Assembly: GCA_036675275.1 (NCBI GenBank)
Contig: JAKFFG010000071.1
Location: forward strand, 62,001 to 126,000
Reading direction: 5' to 3'
Length of the DNA: 64,000 bases
Source: Pollutimonas sp036675275
Lineage (GTDB): Bacteria; Pseudomonadota; Gammaproteobacteria; Burkholderiales; Burkholderiaceae_B
Shown here: in pieces, positions 41,006-49,384 of the stretch
How the letters are laid out: each line of letters starts with the position of its first letter
Numbering within the stretch: position 1 is the first letter of the stretch
Position numbers and translations under genes: made by a program
The notes under the pieces: generated by a model
What the model saw: the letters and a program-made list of their open reading frames with translations, nothing else
Told to the model about the DNA's origin: nothing
Databases searched by the model: none

Positions 41006-41788
41006 ATGAGCATAGCAACCAGCGGGACCCAAAGCGTCCGACGTGTACTCCATCTGCTCAGGCTATTGGCTCAACACGAGGCCTTGGGACTTTCCTTGCA
41101 GGAACTCACGACGTACAGCGGACTTGAACGGTCGACGGCGCACCGCATCATCAGCTGTTTGATCGAAGAAAATTTCGCCCGGAAAGATCCGGACTCCAAG
41201 CGATATTACCTGGGTATCGATGCCATGCAGATGGGGTTTTCGGCCATGCAGCGCGTGCCGATTGCCGATACCCTGCGGCCCCTGGCCAAGCGTTTGTGCC
41301 GGCTATCCGATGACACGGTTTTCCTGGTCATGCAGCAAGGCGATTTTGCACTGTGCCTGCTGCGCGAACATGGCGACTTCCCGGTGCGGATCTTCACAAT
41401 AGATGCCGGGGAGAAACGCTTGTTGGGCTTCGGCGCCGGTGGCCTTGCGCTTATGGCGGGTTATGGCGATGATGAAATCGAAAAGATATATGCGCGTCAC
41501 CAGGCGGATTATCACCAAGCCGGCCTGCCCTTGGACGGCTTGCTTCAAAAAGTCCGCGCGACGCGTCTGCAAGGCTTTTCAGAAATCGTCGATGGCATTA
41601 CCCCAGGCGTTTCCGGCGTCGGGTTCGCGTTTTCCATTTCCAAGATCACAAAAGTGGCGATCAGCTTCGGAGCAATCAACCCGCGACTGGATGCGACGCG
41701 CAGGCAAACCATGGGCAAGCTGCTGGTTGAAGAATGCCTTGCGTGGGTGCAGACGAACATGCCGGGTACTGGTACGAAGCCGGAGTAG
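41006..41788 (+). CDS. IclR family transcriptional regulator
   Basis: A 260-residue regulator. The winged helix-turn-helix (SVRRVLHLLRLLAQHEALGL, then GLERSTAHRIISCLIEE) spans about residues 10-70, followed by the IclR effector-binding domain with KRLLGFGAGGLALMAG and VSGVGFAFSI. ATG 41006 gives the family N-terminus; the frame stays open further upstream into AT-rich intergenic sequence. It is divergent from the crotonase gene with a 100-bp gap, so it most likely controls the acyl-CoA operon. Confidence 0.93.
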   Translation: MSIATSGTQSVRRVLHLLRLLAQHEALGLSLQELTTYSGLERSTAHRIISCLIEENFARKDPDSKRYYLGIDAMQMGFSAMQRVPIADTLRPLAKRLCRLSDDTVFLVMQQGDFALCLLREHGDFPVRIFTIDAGEKRLLGFGAGGLALMAGYGDDEIEKIYARHQADYHQAGLPLDGLLQKVRATRLQGFSEIVDGITPGVSGVGFAFSISKITKVAISFGAINPRLDATRRQTMGKLLVEECLAWVQTNMPGTGTKPE

Positions 41789-41822
41789 GCCAGCATGTTG
41801 GACAAAGCGGCTAATCTGCTTG

Positions 41823-42245
41823 TTATACAAAGGTCGCAGCCGCGACTCCGAAACGTTCACTGAGTGCGCGCACTTGGCGAATATTGAGATCGCGCTTGCC
41901 AGCCAGGATTTCAGAAACAACGCCCTGGCTGCCGATCTCTGGCAAGTCACTTTGCTTCAAGCCGTGCTGCTCCAGTAGAAACTTCAGAGCCTCCACACCC
42001 GTAGCCTCAGGCAGAGGGTAGTGGTCAGCCTCAAAGTCTTCAATAAGGTCGCCAACGATATCAACCAGCTCCATTGCCGGCTGGTTTTCATCACCAGCAG
42101 CCTCTTCAAGCAAGGCTTCGAGCAACGCGGTCATACGTGCATAATGAGCGTCATCGCGAATGGGCGCAATGTCGGTGGCGCGACGAAATTGTTCCCATAC
42201 CGGAAGCAGGCGCTTTACGTCGATGTGTGCGTTCATGACTTCCAT
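41823..42245 (-). CDS. higA: HigA-type HTH antitoxin
   Basis: A 140-residue protein of the COG5499 antitoxin group. An acidic helical N-terminal half (MTALLEALLEEAAGDENQPA) binds the toxin, and a C-terminal Xre-like HTH reads LKFLLEQHGLKQSDLPEIGS, then SEILAGKRDLNIRQVRALSE. Its start lies inside the 3' end of higB (13-bp overlap; an ATG 9 bp later would give a 4-bp overlap). The toxin-first order is usual for HigBA. Confidence 0.9.
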   Translation of the reverse strand: MEVMNAHIDVKRLLPVWEQFRRATDIAPIRDDAHYARMTALLEALLEEAAGDENQPAMELVDIVGDLIEDFEADHYPLPEATGVEALKFLLEQHGLKQSDLPEIGSQGVVSEILAGKRDLNIRQVRALSERFGVAAATFV

Positions 42246-42520
42246 GCTCCTTTGTCGTAGTCCCGGTGAGTAAGCACCGCTTTGATATACACAATTTGCT
42301 TCTCAAATCGGATGTAGGCGATCAGCCTGTATTTGTTGCCGCCAATGTCAAATACCACCAGCTCGCCGACCCTGTCCACTGTGTTGAAAGCGGCCTTGAG
42401 TTCGGCCCAATTTGCAAAGTTGTTCTTCTCTATCACGCGTCGCCAGCCCTGTAAGGGGACTTCAGCTTGGTGATATTCCGCAGCGAAGGCTCGTAAGGCA
42501 CTGTTGCTGATGATCTTCAT
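42233..42520 (-). CDS. higB: HigB-type mRNA interferase toxin
   Basis: A 95-residue RelE-superfamily toxin of the HigB subgroup. The segments KIISNSALRAFAAEYHQAEV, WRRVIEKNNFANWAELKAAF, VVFDIGGNKYRLIAYI and KAVLTHRDYDKGAWK are characteristic; family members cleave mRNA on the ribosome. ATG 42520 is the natural start; a perfect palindrome lies 11-26 bp upstream. It sits between iclR and galE. Confidence 0.93.
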   Translation of the reverse strand: MKIISNSALRAFAAEYHQAEVPLQGWRRVIEKNNFANWAELKAAFNTVDRVGELVVFDIGGNKYRLIAYIRFEKQIVYIKAVLTHRDYDKGAWKS

Positions 42521-42531
42521 GAAATTATGGT

Positions 42532-42546
42532 ATCTCAAATTGAGAT
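42532..42546. promoter_or_regulatory. Operator palindrome of higBA
   Basis: Perfect inverted repeat of ATCTCAA with one central base (7-1-7), 11 bp upstream of the higB start codon. Position and symmetry fit binding of the HigA HTH for autorepression. Confidence 0.65.
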
Positions 42547-42599
42547 TATCGACAAGTTAGAACGATAAAGATTATTTCGGCCGCCTCGGCACGCTCATT

Positions 42600-43610
42600 T
42601 CAAGAGGTACGAGTCACCTCCCAGCGCCAGGCGTCATCGCACATTTCCTGTATCCCTTTCTCGGCGCGCCAGCCCAGCTTCCGATAAGCCAATTCCGTAT
42701 CGGCCCAGCACGCGGCAATGTCGCCCGGGCGGCGCGCCACCAGATCGTAGGGTATGGTCTTGCCGCTGGCCTGCTCGAAAGCGCGGATCATATCCAACAC
42801 GGAATAGCCTTTGCCGGTGCCCAGATTCACGGTCAACAATTCCTGCTCTTTCTCCAGGCAATAGCGCAAGGCCTGCACGTGGCCTTGTGCCAGATCCATG
42901 ACATGAATGTAATCGCGCACGCCGGTGCCGTCGGGCGTGTCGTAGTCGTTGCCGAATACCTGCACCTTGGGCCGATGTCCGGCGGCCACCTGTGCGACGT
43001 AAGGCATGAGGTTGTTGGGTATGCCCTGCGGCGCCTCGCCTATGAGGCCGCTGGGATGCGCGCCTACCGGGTTGAAGTAGCGCAGGCGGGCGATGCGCCA
43101 TCCGGCTTCGCTGCGATACAAGTTTTCCAGTATGTCTTCCGCCACCAGCTTTGTGTGGCCGTAAGGGTTGGTGGTCGAGCGTGGATGGTCTTCGGTAAGG
43201 GGCAGCTTTTGCGGGTCGCCATAGACCGTGGCCGAGGACGAAAACACGATGCTGCGCACGCCCCCCTTCTGCATGGCGGCCAGCAGTAGGACACTGCCAT
43301 GCACATTGTTGTCGTAATAGGCCAGCGGCATCTTGGTGGATTCGCCCACTGCCTTCAGGCCGGCAAAATGCAGCACGGCAGTAATCTTGCGGGTGCGGAA
43401 CAGCAATTGCAGCGTTTCCGGATCGCGGATATCGCCCTGGGCAAAATCCGGACGCATGCCCGTGATGCCCGCGATGGCGTCCAGAACAGCAAGCGAACTA
43501 TTGCTGAGGTTATCCAGGATAAGGACGCGGTAGCCGGCCTGCTGCAAGGCGACGGTGGTGTGGCTGCCGATGTATCCGGCGCCGCCTGTGACAAGTATCG
43601 TTGGGTTCAT
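42600..43610 (-). CDS. galE: UDP-glucose 4-epimerase
   Basis: A 336-residue extended SDR interconverting UDP-glucose and UDP-galactose, and in many species the N-acetyl forms. It has the NAD motif GGAGYIGSHT (residues 8-17), LHFAGLKAVGEST, SSSATVYGD with the catalytic Ser/Thr, and TTNPYGHTKLVAEDIL with the Tyr-Lys pair. RPGDIAACWADTELAYRKLG is the GalE tail. It likely supplies galactose donors for LPS and surface glycans. Length is normal. Confidence 0.96.
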   Translation of the reverse strand: MNPTILVTGGAGYIGSHTTVALQQAGYRVLILDNLSNSSLAVLDAIAGITGMRPDFAQGDIRDPETLQLLFRTRKITAVLHFAGLKAVGESTKMPLAYYDNNVHGSVLLLAAMQKGGVRSIVFSSSATVYGDPQKLPLTEDHPRSTTNPYGHTKLVAEDILENLYRSEAGWRIARLRYFNPVGAHPSGLIGEAPQGIPNNLMPYVAQVAAGHRPKVQVFGNDYDTPDGTGVRDYIHVMDLAQGHVQALRYCLEKEQELLTVNLGTGKGYSVLDMIRAFEQASGKTIPYDLVARRPGDIAACWADTELAYRKLGWRAEKGIQEMCDDAWRWEVTRTS

Positions 43611-43936
43611 GATTACCCGGTCAAGGTCATAAAGAAACTAGGATTCACATCATAGAGCAAAGGCGTGAATAGGCAGAGCGCAGCATATAATTAGCCATAT
43701 TCATGGGTTCCCGTTTGGGTAGATTCAATATGTCTCCAATACCCCTTTACCTCGACAAAGAAATCGAACAGTTGGCGGGAGCCTTTCCTGATTTTCCGTT
43801 GCGAGAAGACCTATTACCACAGGGCGAGCAAGTGGAAGACCTGCCGAGGCTTGGTTATCACGCGCAACATACGGGAATGTTCCAGGATCAAGACACTTAA
43901 CGTGGTGAACTGGCATACCGAAGACGCACAACAACA
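43611..43936. other. 326-bp region without a supported gene
   Basis: This gap lies between divergent galE and the YdcF-like gene and must contain both promoters; a TATAAT-like hexamer is at 43686-43691. A 56-codon open frame on the plus strand (43730-43900) and a 70-codon frame on the minus strand overlap each other. Neither has a ribosome site or a recognisable motif, so I do not call them. No repeat or strong hairpin was seen. Confidence 0.5.
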
Positions 43937-44686
43937 ATGACCTCCACGTTCAATTCCACTGTTTCGCAAATCATCCTGCTGCCCGGCAGCCTGCTGCTGA
44001 TCATGATCATCGGCTGCATACTGCTGGCTGCCCGCTGGCGCCGGTCCGGATGGACCTTGCTGGTGTTGGGCATCGGAAGCCTGGCCGTTTTCAGCATGCC
44101 TGTAACGGCTTATATGATGATACGCAGCCTGGAGCCGGCCGGCGCCGTGGATCCATTACAACTGGACAAGGTGCAGGCCATTGTGCTGCTAAGCGGCGGT
44201 GTGCGGCACAGCCAGCCGGAATACGCGTCCGATGTCTCCAATAGCGCCACGCTGGAACGGGTGCGTTATGCGGCCTTTCTGCACCATCAGCATAATCTGC
44301 CCATCATGGTGACCGGAGGCAACCCATCCGGCGGCGAGGCCGAAGGATGGATCATGAAGCGCGAGCTGGAAACCGTGTTCAACGTGCCGGTGCGCTGGCA
44401 GGAAACGGAATCCACCAACACGGCGGAAAACGCCGAGTTTGCCCGGCGCGTTCTCGAGCCTTTGGGGGTGGATACCATCGCACTGATCACGCATGCCTGG
44501 CATATGCCGCGCGCCAGGAAAACCTTTGAGCGCGCGGGCTTTACCGTTATTGCCGCCCCCACCGTGTTTCATATCGAACCGGTGCAAGGCATCATGAACT
44601 TCATCCCCCAGGCCGACTACCTTAGCCTGGCCAACAAGGCGCTCCACGAGTGGGTGGGGATGGTGTGGTATCGGCTGCCTAGATAG
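43937..44686 (+). CDS. YdcF/ElyC-like DUF218 membrane protein
   Basis: A 249-residue protein with two N-terminal membrane helices (IILLPGSLLLIMIIGCILLA; GWTLLVLGIGSLAVFSM) and a periplasmic DUF218 domain. Conserved motifs are IVLLSGGVRH, VTGGNPSGGEA, ETESTNTAENAEFARRVL and ITHAWHMPRARKTFERAGF. ElyC/SanA/YdcF proteins affect envelope integrity and the lipid-carrier or peptidoglycan balance; the reaction is not established. It is convergent with the dehydrogenase gene. Confidence 0.9.
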   Translation: MTSTFNSTVSQIILLPGSLLLIMIIGCILLAARWRRSGWTLLVLGIGSLAVFSMPVTAYMMIRSLEPAGAVDPLQLDKVQAIVLLSGGVRHSQPEYASDVSNSATLERVRYAAFLHHQHNLPIMVTGGNPSGGEAEGWIMKRELETVFNVPVRWQETESTNTAENAEFARRVLEPLGVDTIALITHAWHMPRARKTFERAGFTVIAAPTVFHIEPVQGIMNFIPQADYLSLANKALHEWVGMVWYRLPR

Positions 44687-44703
44687 TGTTCTTGGCGCCT
44701 AGC

Positions 44704-46302
44704 CTAGATAACGTCCTTGGTGAATTCGCCATTGACCAGCCGCAGCACATTTAGGGGATTGGCGTTCTGCAATACCGGCGGCAGCAAGGCATCGGGATAG
44801 TTCTGATAGCACACGGGCCGCAGGTAGCGGTCGATGGCCAGGCTGCCCACCGACGTGCCGCGCGCATCGGAAGTAGCCGGATACGGGCCGCCATGCACCA
44901 TGGCATCGCACACTTCAACACCCGTGGGGAAGCCGTTGAGCAGAAGGCGGCCGGCCTTCTCTTCCAGTATTGAAACCAGCGCCGAATGGTTCACCACCTC
45001 TGCTTCCGTGGCGATCAGGGTGGCGGTCAGCTGGCCGTGCATGGCGCTCAGGAAAGAGGTCAGTTGCTCGTAGCTTTCGAAGGTGACCAGCACAGTGGAA
45101 GGGCCGAACACTTCTTCTTCCAGCGGCGCGTCGTCATGATCGAGAAGCAGGCTGGGCTTGGCCTTGAACACATAGGCGCTTGCCTTGCCGTCGTTTGCCG
45201 TGCCTTTGGCCAGTACCTCGATGCCCTTCAACGATTTCAGGCGCTTGATGCCGGCTTCGTAGCTGTCCAGCGCGCCACGGTTGAGCATGGTCTGGGCCGG
45301 CATTGCGGTGAAGGCCTGCTCCAGCTCTTTGGTAAAGGCAGTCAGTTCGGGCGATTGCACACCCAGCACCAGTCCGGGGCTGGTGCATAGCTGGCCGCAA
45401 CCCATGGAAACCGATGCGGCCAGGTCGCGCGCGATCGCGGCACCGCGTTCCTGCAAGGCACCGGGCAACAGGACAATGGGGTTGATGCTGGACATCTCGG
45501 CAAACACCGGAATGGGGTCGGGGCGATTGGCCGCCAGGTCGCACAAAGCGCGGCCACCTTTCAGCGAGCCGGTAAAGCCCACAGCCTTGATGCCGGGCGC
45601 CTGCACCAGCCTGGCGCCCACGCCCGTACCGTAAATCATGTTGAATACGCCTGCAGGAATGCCGCAACGTTCGCGTGCCCGCTCGATGGCGTCGGCCACG
45701 CGCTCGGAGGTCACCATATGGCCGGTATGCGCCTTGACGACGACCGGGCAGCCGGCAGCCAGCGCGGCGGCCGTGTCGCCACCCGCCACGGAAAATGCCA
45801 GAGGAAAATTGCTGGCGCCAAACACCGCCACCGGACCCATGCCGATACGGCACACGCGCAAATCGGGGCGGGGCATGGGCTGGCGCTGCGGCATGGCGGT
45901 GTCGATACGCGCGCCGTGGAAGTCGCCGCGACGCAGGACGCGGGCAAAGAGCCGCATCTGGTTGCTGGTGCGTGTTCTTTCGCCTTGCAAACGTCCGTTG
46001 GGCAAGGCCGTTTCATTGGCCACTTCGGCAATGAAGTCGTCGCCCAACGCGTCGATTTCTTCGGCGATCTGCTCCAGGAATTCGGCCCGCCGTTCGATGG
46101 AAATATTGCGGTATTCTCGATAGGCGTCGCTGGCGGCCTGCACGGCTTCGTCGATTTCGTCCGGCGTGGCCTGCGAAAAGCTGACGGGATAGGCCTGCCC
46201 GGTGTCGGCGGCTATGCTTTGCTGTGTGGCTTTCCCACGGGCGCTGCGCCGTCCGCCGATATAGTTGTGTCCCAGGATCTGGGCGCTGACGATGTCATTC
46301 AT
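44704..46302 (-). CDS. Alpha-ketoglutarate semialdehyde (2,5-dioxovalerate) dehydrogenase family
   Basis: A 532-residue aldehyde dehydrogenase; the length and motifs fit the KGSADH group better than generic ALDHs. PVAVFGASNFPLAFSVAGGD is the coenzyme-site segment, AVGFTGSLKGGRAL follows, FAEMSSINPIVLLPGAL carries the Glu, and SMGCGQLCTSPGLVLG holds the catalytic Cys. It would oxidise a semialdehyde from sugar-acid or hydroxyproline breakdown. The iron alcohol dehydrogenase gene upstream (21-bp gap) suggests an alcohol-to-acid route, but the substrate is unproven. Confidence 0.9.
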   Translation of the reverse strand: MNDIVSAQILGHNYIGGRRSARGKATQQSIAADTGQAYPVSFSQATPDEIDEAVQAASDAYREYRNISIERRAEFLEQIAEEIDALGDDFIAEVANETALPNGRLQGERTRTSNQMRLFARVLRRGDFHGARIDTAMPQRQPMPRPDLRVCRIGMGPVAVFGASNFPLAFSVAGGDTAAALAAGCPVVVKAHTGHMVTSERVADAIERARERCGIPAGVFNMIYGTGVGARLVQAPGIKAVGFTGSLKGGRALCDLAANRPDPIPVFAEMSSINPIVLLPGALQERGAAIARDLAASVSMGCGQLCTSPGLVLGVQSPELTAFTKELEQAFTAMPAQTMLNRGALDSYEAGIKRLKSLKGIEVLAKGTANDGKASAYVFKAKPSLLLDHDDAPLEEEVFGPSTVLVTFESYEQLTSFLSAMHGQLTATLIATEAEVVNHSALVSILEEKAGRLLLNGFPTGVEVCDAMVHGGPYPATSDARGTSVGSLAIDRYLRPVCYQNYPDALLPPVLQNANPLNVLRLVNGEFTKDVI

Positions 46303-46323
46303 TTGATTGTTTCCCTTACAGAT

Positions 46324-47469
46324 TTACATTGATCGTTCCAGCATCCAGACGTAGTCGTCTTCGGACGCTTCACGCGGGTTGGTCTTGTGGCTATGGTCGG
46401 CCAGCGCACCCTGCACAATGCGCGCGAACTGGTCGCGAGCCACGCCCATTTCAGCCAGGCCGGCCGGTAGGCCCAGCCGTTTGCTCATCCCGGAAATTGC
46501 GGCGCCGATGGCCTGGGCGCTGGCATCCGGCAGTTGCATGGCCTGCGCCATGCGTTCCAGCTTCTGTTCCTGCTGCATCGACGGCGATGTTGCATTGAAT
46601 TCGATGACCGCAGGCAGGAAAACAGCATTCAGCGTGCCATGGTGCAAGCGGGGGTCGATGCCGCCCAATGAATGACTGAGGCTGTGCACACAGCCCAGGC
46701 CTTTTTGAAAAGCCATGGCTCCCTGCATGGACGCGCTCATCATGTTCAGGCGGGCGTCGCGGTCTTGCGGTTGCACCGTGGCTGTTTCAATGTGCAGCCA
46801 GGCACGGCGTAGGCCATCCAGGGCAATGCCGTCGGCCGGGGGATTGAAGGCCGATGACATAAAAGTTTCCATGCAGTGGGCGATGGCGTCCATGCCTGTG
46901 GCGGCCGTCAGCATGGCGGGCAGTTGCAGCGTCATGGATGGATCGCAGATGGCCGATCGCGGCACGATATACGGTGAAAGCACGCCCACCTTGCGGCCGT
47001 CGTTCAAGATAAGAATGGCGCCGCGGCCGACTTCGCTGCCTGTGCCCGCGGTGGTCGGAATGGCAATGACGGGAGCCGTCGCGGCGGTAATGCGCGCCGC
47101 GCCGCCTTCGATCGCGGCAAAGGTTTTCAGCTCGCCCGGGTGGGTGGCGCACACGGCCACACCCTTGGCCAGATCGATGGACGACCCGCCCCCGACAGCA
47201 ATAATGCCGTCAAATGCGCCCTGCCTATATACCTGCACGGCGGCCTGGACGGCGGCCTCGTTGGGATTGGACGGGGTGCCGTCGAACACCGCGGCGGGAT
47301 CGGCGTTGTCGAGTTCGGCCAAGACTCGGTCGACCAGCCCCGCTTTCCTGACGCCGGCGTCGGTGACGATCAGCGGGCGCTTTATGCCGATACGATTGCA
47401 TTCCTGCTGCAGGGTAGCCAGGGCGTCGTAGCCGAACTGGACCTGCGTGATGTAGTTGATGAGTGCCAT
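46324..47469 (-). CDS. Iron-containing alcohol dehydrogenase
   Basis: A 381-residue group III dehydrogenase. GGGSSIDLAKG is the NAD(P) motif, and IPTTAGTGSEVGRGAIL follows. The metal ligands lie in MDAIAHCMETFMSS, HSLSHSLGG and LHHGTLNAVFLP. ATG 47469 gives the family start. Related enzymes act on 1,2-diols, 4-hydroxybutyrate or maleylacetate. It is divergent from a LysR gene and co-oriented with the semialdehyde dehydrogenase, forming a two-gene operon. Confidence 0.92.
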   Translation of the reverse strand: MALINYITQVQFGYDALATLQQECNRIGIKRPLIVTDAGVRKAGLVDRVLAELDNADPAAVFDGTPSNPNEAAVQAAVQVYRQGAFDGIIAVGGGSSIDLAKGVAVCATHPGELKTFAAIEGGAARITAATAPVIAIPTTAGTGSEVGRGAILILNDGRKVGVLSPYIVPRSAICDPSMTLQLPAMLTAATGMDAIAHCMETFMSSAFNPPADGIALDGLRRAWLHIETATVQPQDRDARLNMMSASMQGAMAFQKGLGCVHSLSHSLGGIDPRLHHGTLNAVFLPAVIEFNATSPSMQQEQKLERMAQAMQLPDASAQAIGAAISGMSKRLGLPAGLAEMGVARDQFARIVQGALADHSHKTNPREASEDDYVWMLERSM

Positions 47470-47587
47470 AGTTGTATCGCTTTTCGTTATAGTTTGGAAA
47501 AGGGCTGGATCGTGCTCCTCCAGCAATTTACGATAATCGCACAGCTTTGAAAACTAAGCGGCGCACATACAGGTATAAGTTTTATTC

Positions 47588-48535
47588 ATGCATACACTTC
47601 CTACGCTGGAGGCAATGACCTCAAGGCTGCGGCTCAGGCAGTTGCACCTGCTCAGCGCCCTGGCCGATCACGGGTCACTCCTGAAAGCCGCCCAGAAGGT
47701 TTCCCTGACGCAGCCGGGCGCCAGCAAGGCTTTGCAGGAAATCGAAGCCATTTTCGGCGTGCCGCTATTCGCCCGCAGCTCGCGCGGACTGGTCCCGACC
47801 GAACTGGGGCATTGCGCCATACGCTATGCGCGGCTTATGCAAACCGACCTGGCCCAATTGCGCGGCGAAATGGAAGACATCCTGCAGGGACAGGGCGGGC
47901 GGCTGAATGTGGGCGTGATCATGGGCGCGGTGCCCATGCTTACCGAGGAGCTCACGCGGCTGCTGGCCCAATATCCGGATGTGGCCGTGGAGATTGTCGA
48001 AGACACCAGCGCCCGGCTCCTGCATCTGCTTGATAGCGGCCGCCTGGACCTTGCCATCTGCCGCAGTTCGGTCAGCGCGCAGCCACAGCTTTACGACAGT
48101 GTGGACATACATCACGAGACGCTGGCTGTCGTCAGCAGCATCGACCACCCTATGGCCGGGCGCAGCCGTCTGGAACTGGCCGACCTGGATGCATCGCGAT
48201 GGGTCGTATATTCGGCCAACATGCCGATGCGGCGCCTGCTTGAACGCGAATTCCATGAGGCGGGGCTGCGCTTCCCGCAGCGGCTATTCGAGACCACGTC
48301 AGCGTTTGCCACGCTGGCGCTATTGCGGCGTCAGCCGGACATCGTCGCCCTGCTGGCCATGGACGTCGCCGAATTCTTCGCCTCCATGGGCGTCATGCGC
48401 ATCCTGCCTCTGGAACTGAAATCGCGCAGCGAGCCGTATCAGATGGTGACGCGCCGCGGCGCAGTGCTCTCGCGCGCGGCGCAGTTGTTCATGCAATCGT
48501 TTATCGATGCCGGCGCCCGACCCGCCCCTGTGTGA
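47588..48535 (+). CDS. LysR family transcriptional regulator
   Basis: A 315-residue regulator. The N-terminal HTH (LRLRQLHLLSALADHGSLLK, then LTQPGASKALQEIEAIFGVP) spans about residues 12-75, and the C-terminal type 2 periplasmic-binding fold follows (LNVGVIMGAVPMLTEELTRL). It is of the GbpR/PcaQ-like branch judged by LFARSSRGLVPTELG. It is divergent from the alcohol dehydrogenase operon with a 118-bp gap, so that operon is its likely target. Confidence 0.93.
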   Translation: MHTLPTLEAMTSRLRLRQLHLLSALADHGSLLKAAQKVSLTQPGASKALQEIEAIFGVPLFARSSRGLVPTELGHCAIRYARLMQTDLAQLRGEMEDILQGQGGRLNVGVIMGAVPMLTEELTRLLAQYPDVAVEIVEDTSARLLHLLDSGRLDLAICRSSVSAQPQLYDSVDIHHETLAVVSSIDHPMAGRSRLELADLDASRWVVYSANMPMRRLLEREFHEAGLRFPQRLFETTSAFATLALLRRQPDIVALLAMDVAEFFASMGVMRILPLELKSRSEPYQMVTRRGAVLSRAAQLFMQSFIDAGARPAPV

Positions 48536-48555
48536 ACGAGCCGTAGTCTACCGGT

Positions 48556-49335
48556 CTACAGCATGCCCGGATACGTGCCGCCATCCAGGACCAGGTTCTG
48601 TCCGGTCATGAAGCCGGCTTGCGCGCTGCACAGGAAAGCGCAGGCATCGCCCAGTTCGGTGGGCTGGCCGTAGCGTTTTGCGGGTATGGTTTTCAGGCGC
48701 GCCTGCATGATTTCTTCTATGGGCTTGCCGGTATTCTGCGCCGTCTTGGCCGCCGTTTCCTTGAGCCTGTCGGTCTCGAACGGGCCGGGCAGCAGGTTGT
48801 TGATGGTCACGTTGTGCTCGACGACCTGCCGCGCCAGACCGGCGACAAAACCCGTAAGGCCGCTGCGCGCGCCGTTGGACAAGCCCAGTATGTCGATGGG
48901 CATCTTGACCGCGGCCGAGGTGATGTTGACGATACGCCCATAGCCTTGGGCGATCATGGAATCGATGACATGCTGGATCAGCGCAATCGGCGTGTACATA
49001 TTGGCGTTTACCGCCGCCATCCAGTCGTCTTTGGACCAGTCGCGGAAGTCGCCGGGCTTGGGGCCGCCGGCGTTGGTCACCAGGATGTCGGGCATCCCCG
49101 CCACCGCAAACGCCTGCTCGCGACCTTCGACGGTGGTGATGTCGGCAGCCACTGTGGCGACTTTCACACCGGTCGCCTGCCGTATGGTTTCGGCGGAGCG
49201 CTCCAGCAAGTCGCCCGTGCGCGCGACCAGCGTAAGGGATACGCCCTCGCGCGCCAGCGACATGGCGCAGGCGTAGCCCAGCCCCTTGCTTGAACCACAA
49301 ACCAGTGCGCTCTTTCCTTGCAGGTGTAAATCCAT
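48556..49335 (-). CDS. SDR family oxidoreductase with degenerate catalytic site
   Basis: A 259-residue short-chain dehydrogenase. The cofactor motif is CGSSKGLGYACAMSLAREG, NAGG is present, and RIVNITSAAVKMP holds the Ser region. Where the YxxxK catalytic pair should be, the sequence reads LSNGARSGLTGF. This substitution is known in a subgroup of BKR-like SDRs, so the protein may have altered chemistry. The C-terminus (MTGQNLVLDGGTYPGML) is normal. It is convergent with the LysR gene and its function is not predictable. Confidence 0.87.
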   Translation of the reverse strand: MDLHLQGKSALVCGSSKGLGYACAMSLAREGVSLTLVARTGDLLERSAETIRQATGVKVATVAADITTVEGREQAFAVAGMPDILVTNAGGPKPGDFRDWSKDDWMAAVNANMYTPIALIQHVIDSMIAQGYGRIVNITSAAVKMPIDILGLSNGARSGLTGFVAGLARQVVEHNVTINNLLPGPFETDRLKETAAKTAQNTGKPIEEIMQARLKTIPAKRYGQPTELGDACAFLCSAQAGFMTGQNLVLDGGTYPGML

Positions 49336-49384
49336 CGATTCCTCGCTATTGTTGTTTCAAAATGGACGGTTGCTTCTGACTGCG

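Noticed and set aside
43730..43900. 56-codon frame between galE and the YdcF-like gene
   Set aside because: No ribosome site, no recognisable motif and an equally long frame on the other strand; not enough to call a gene.
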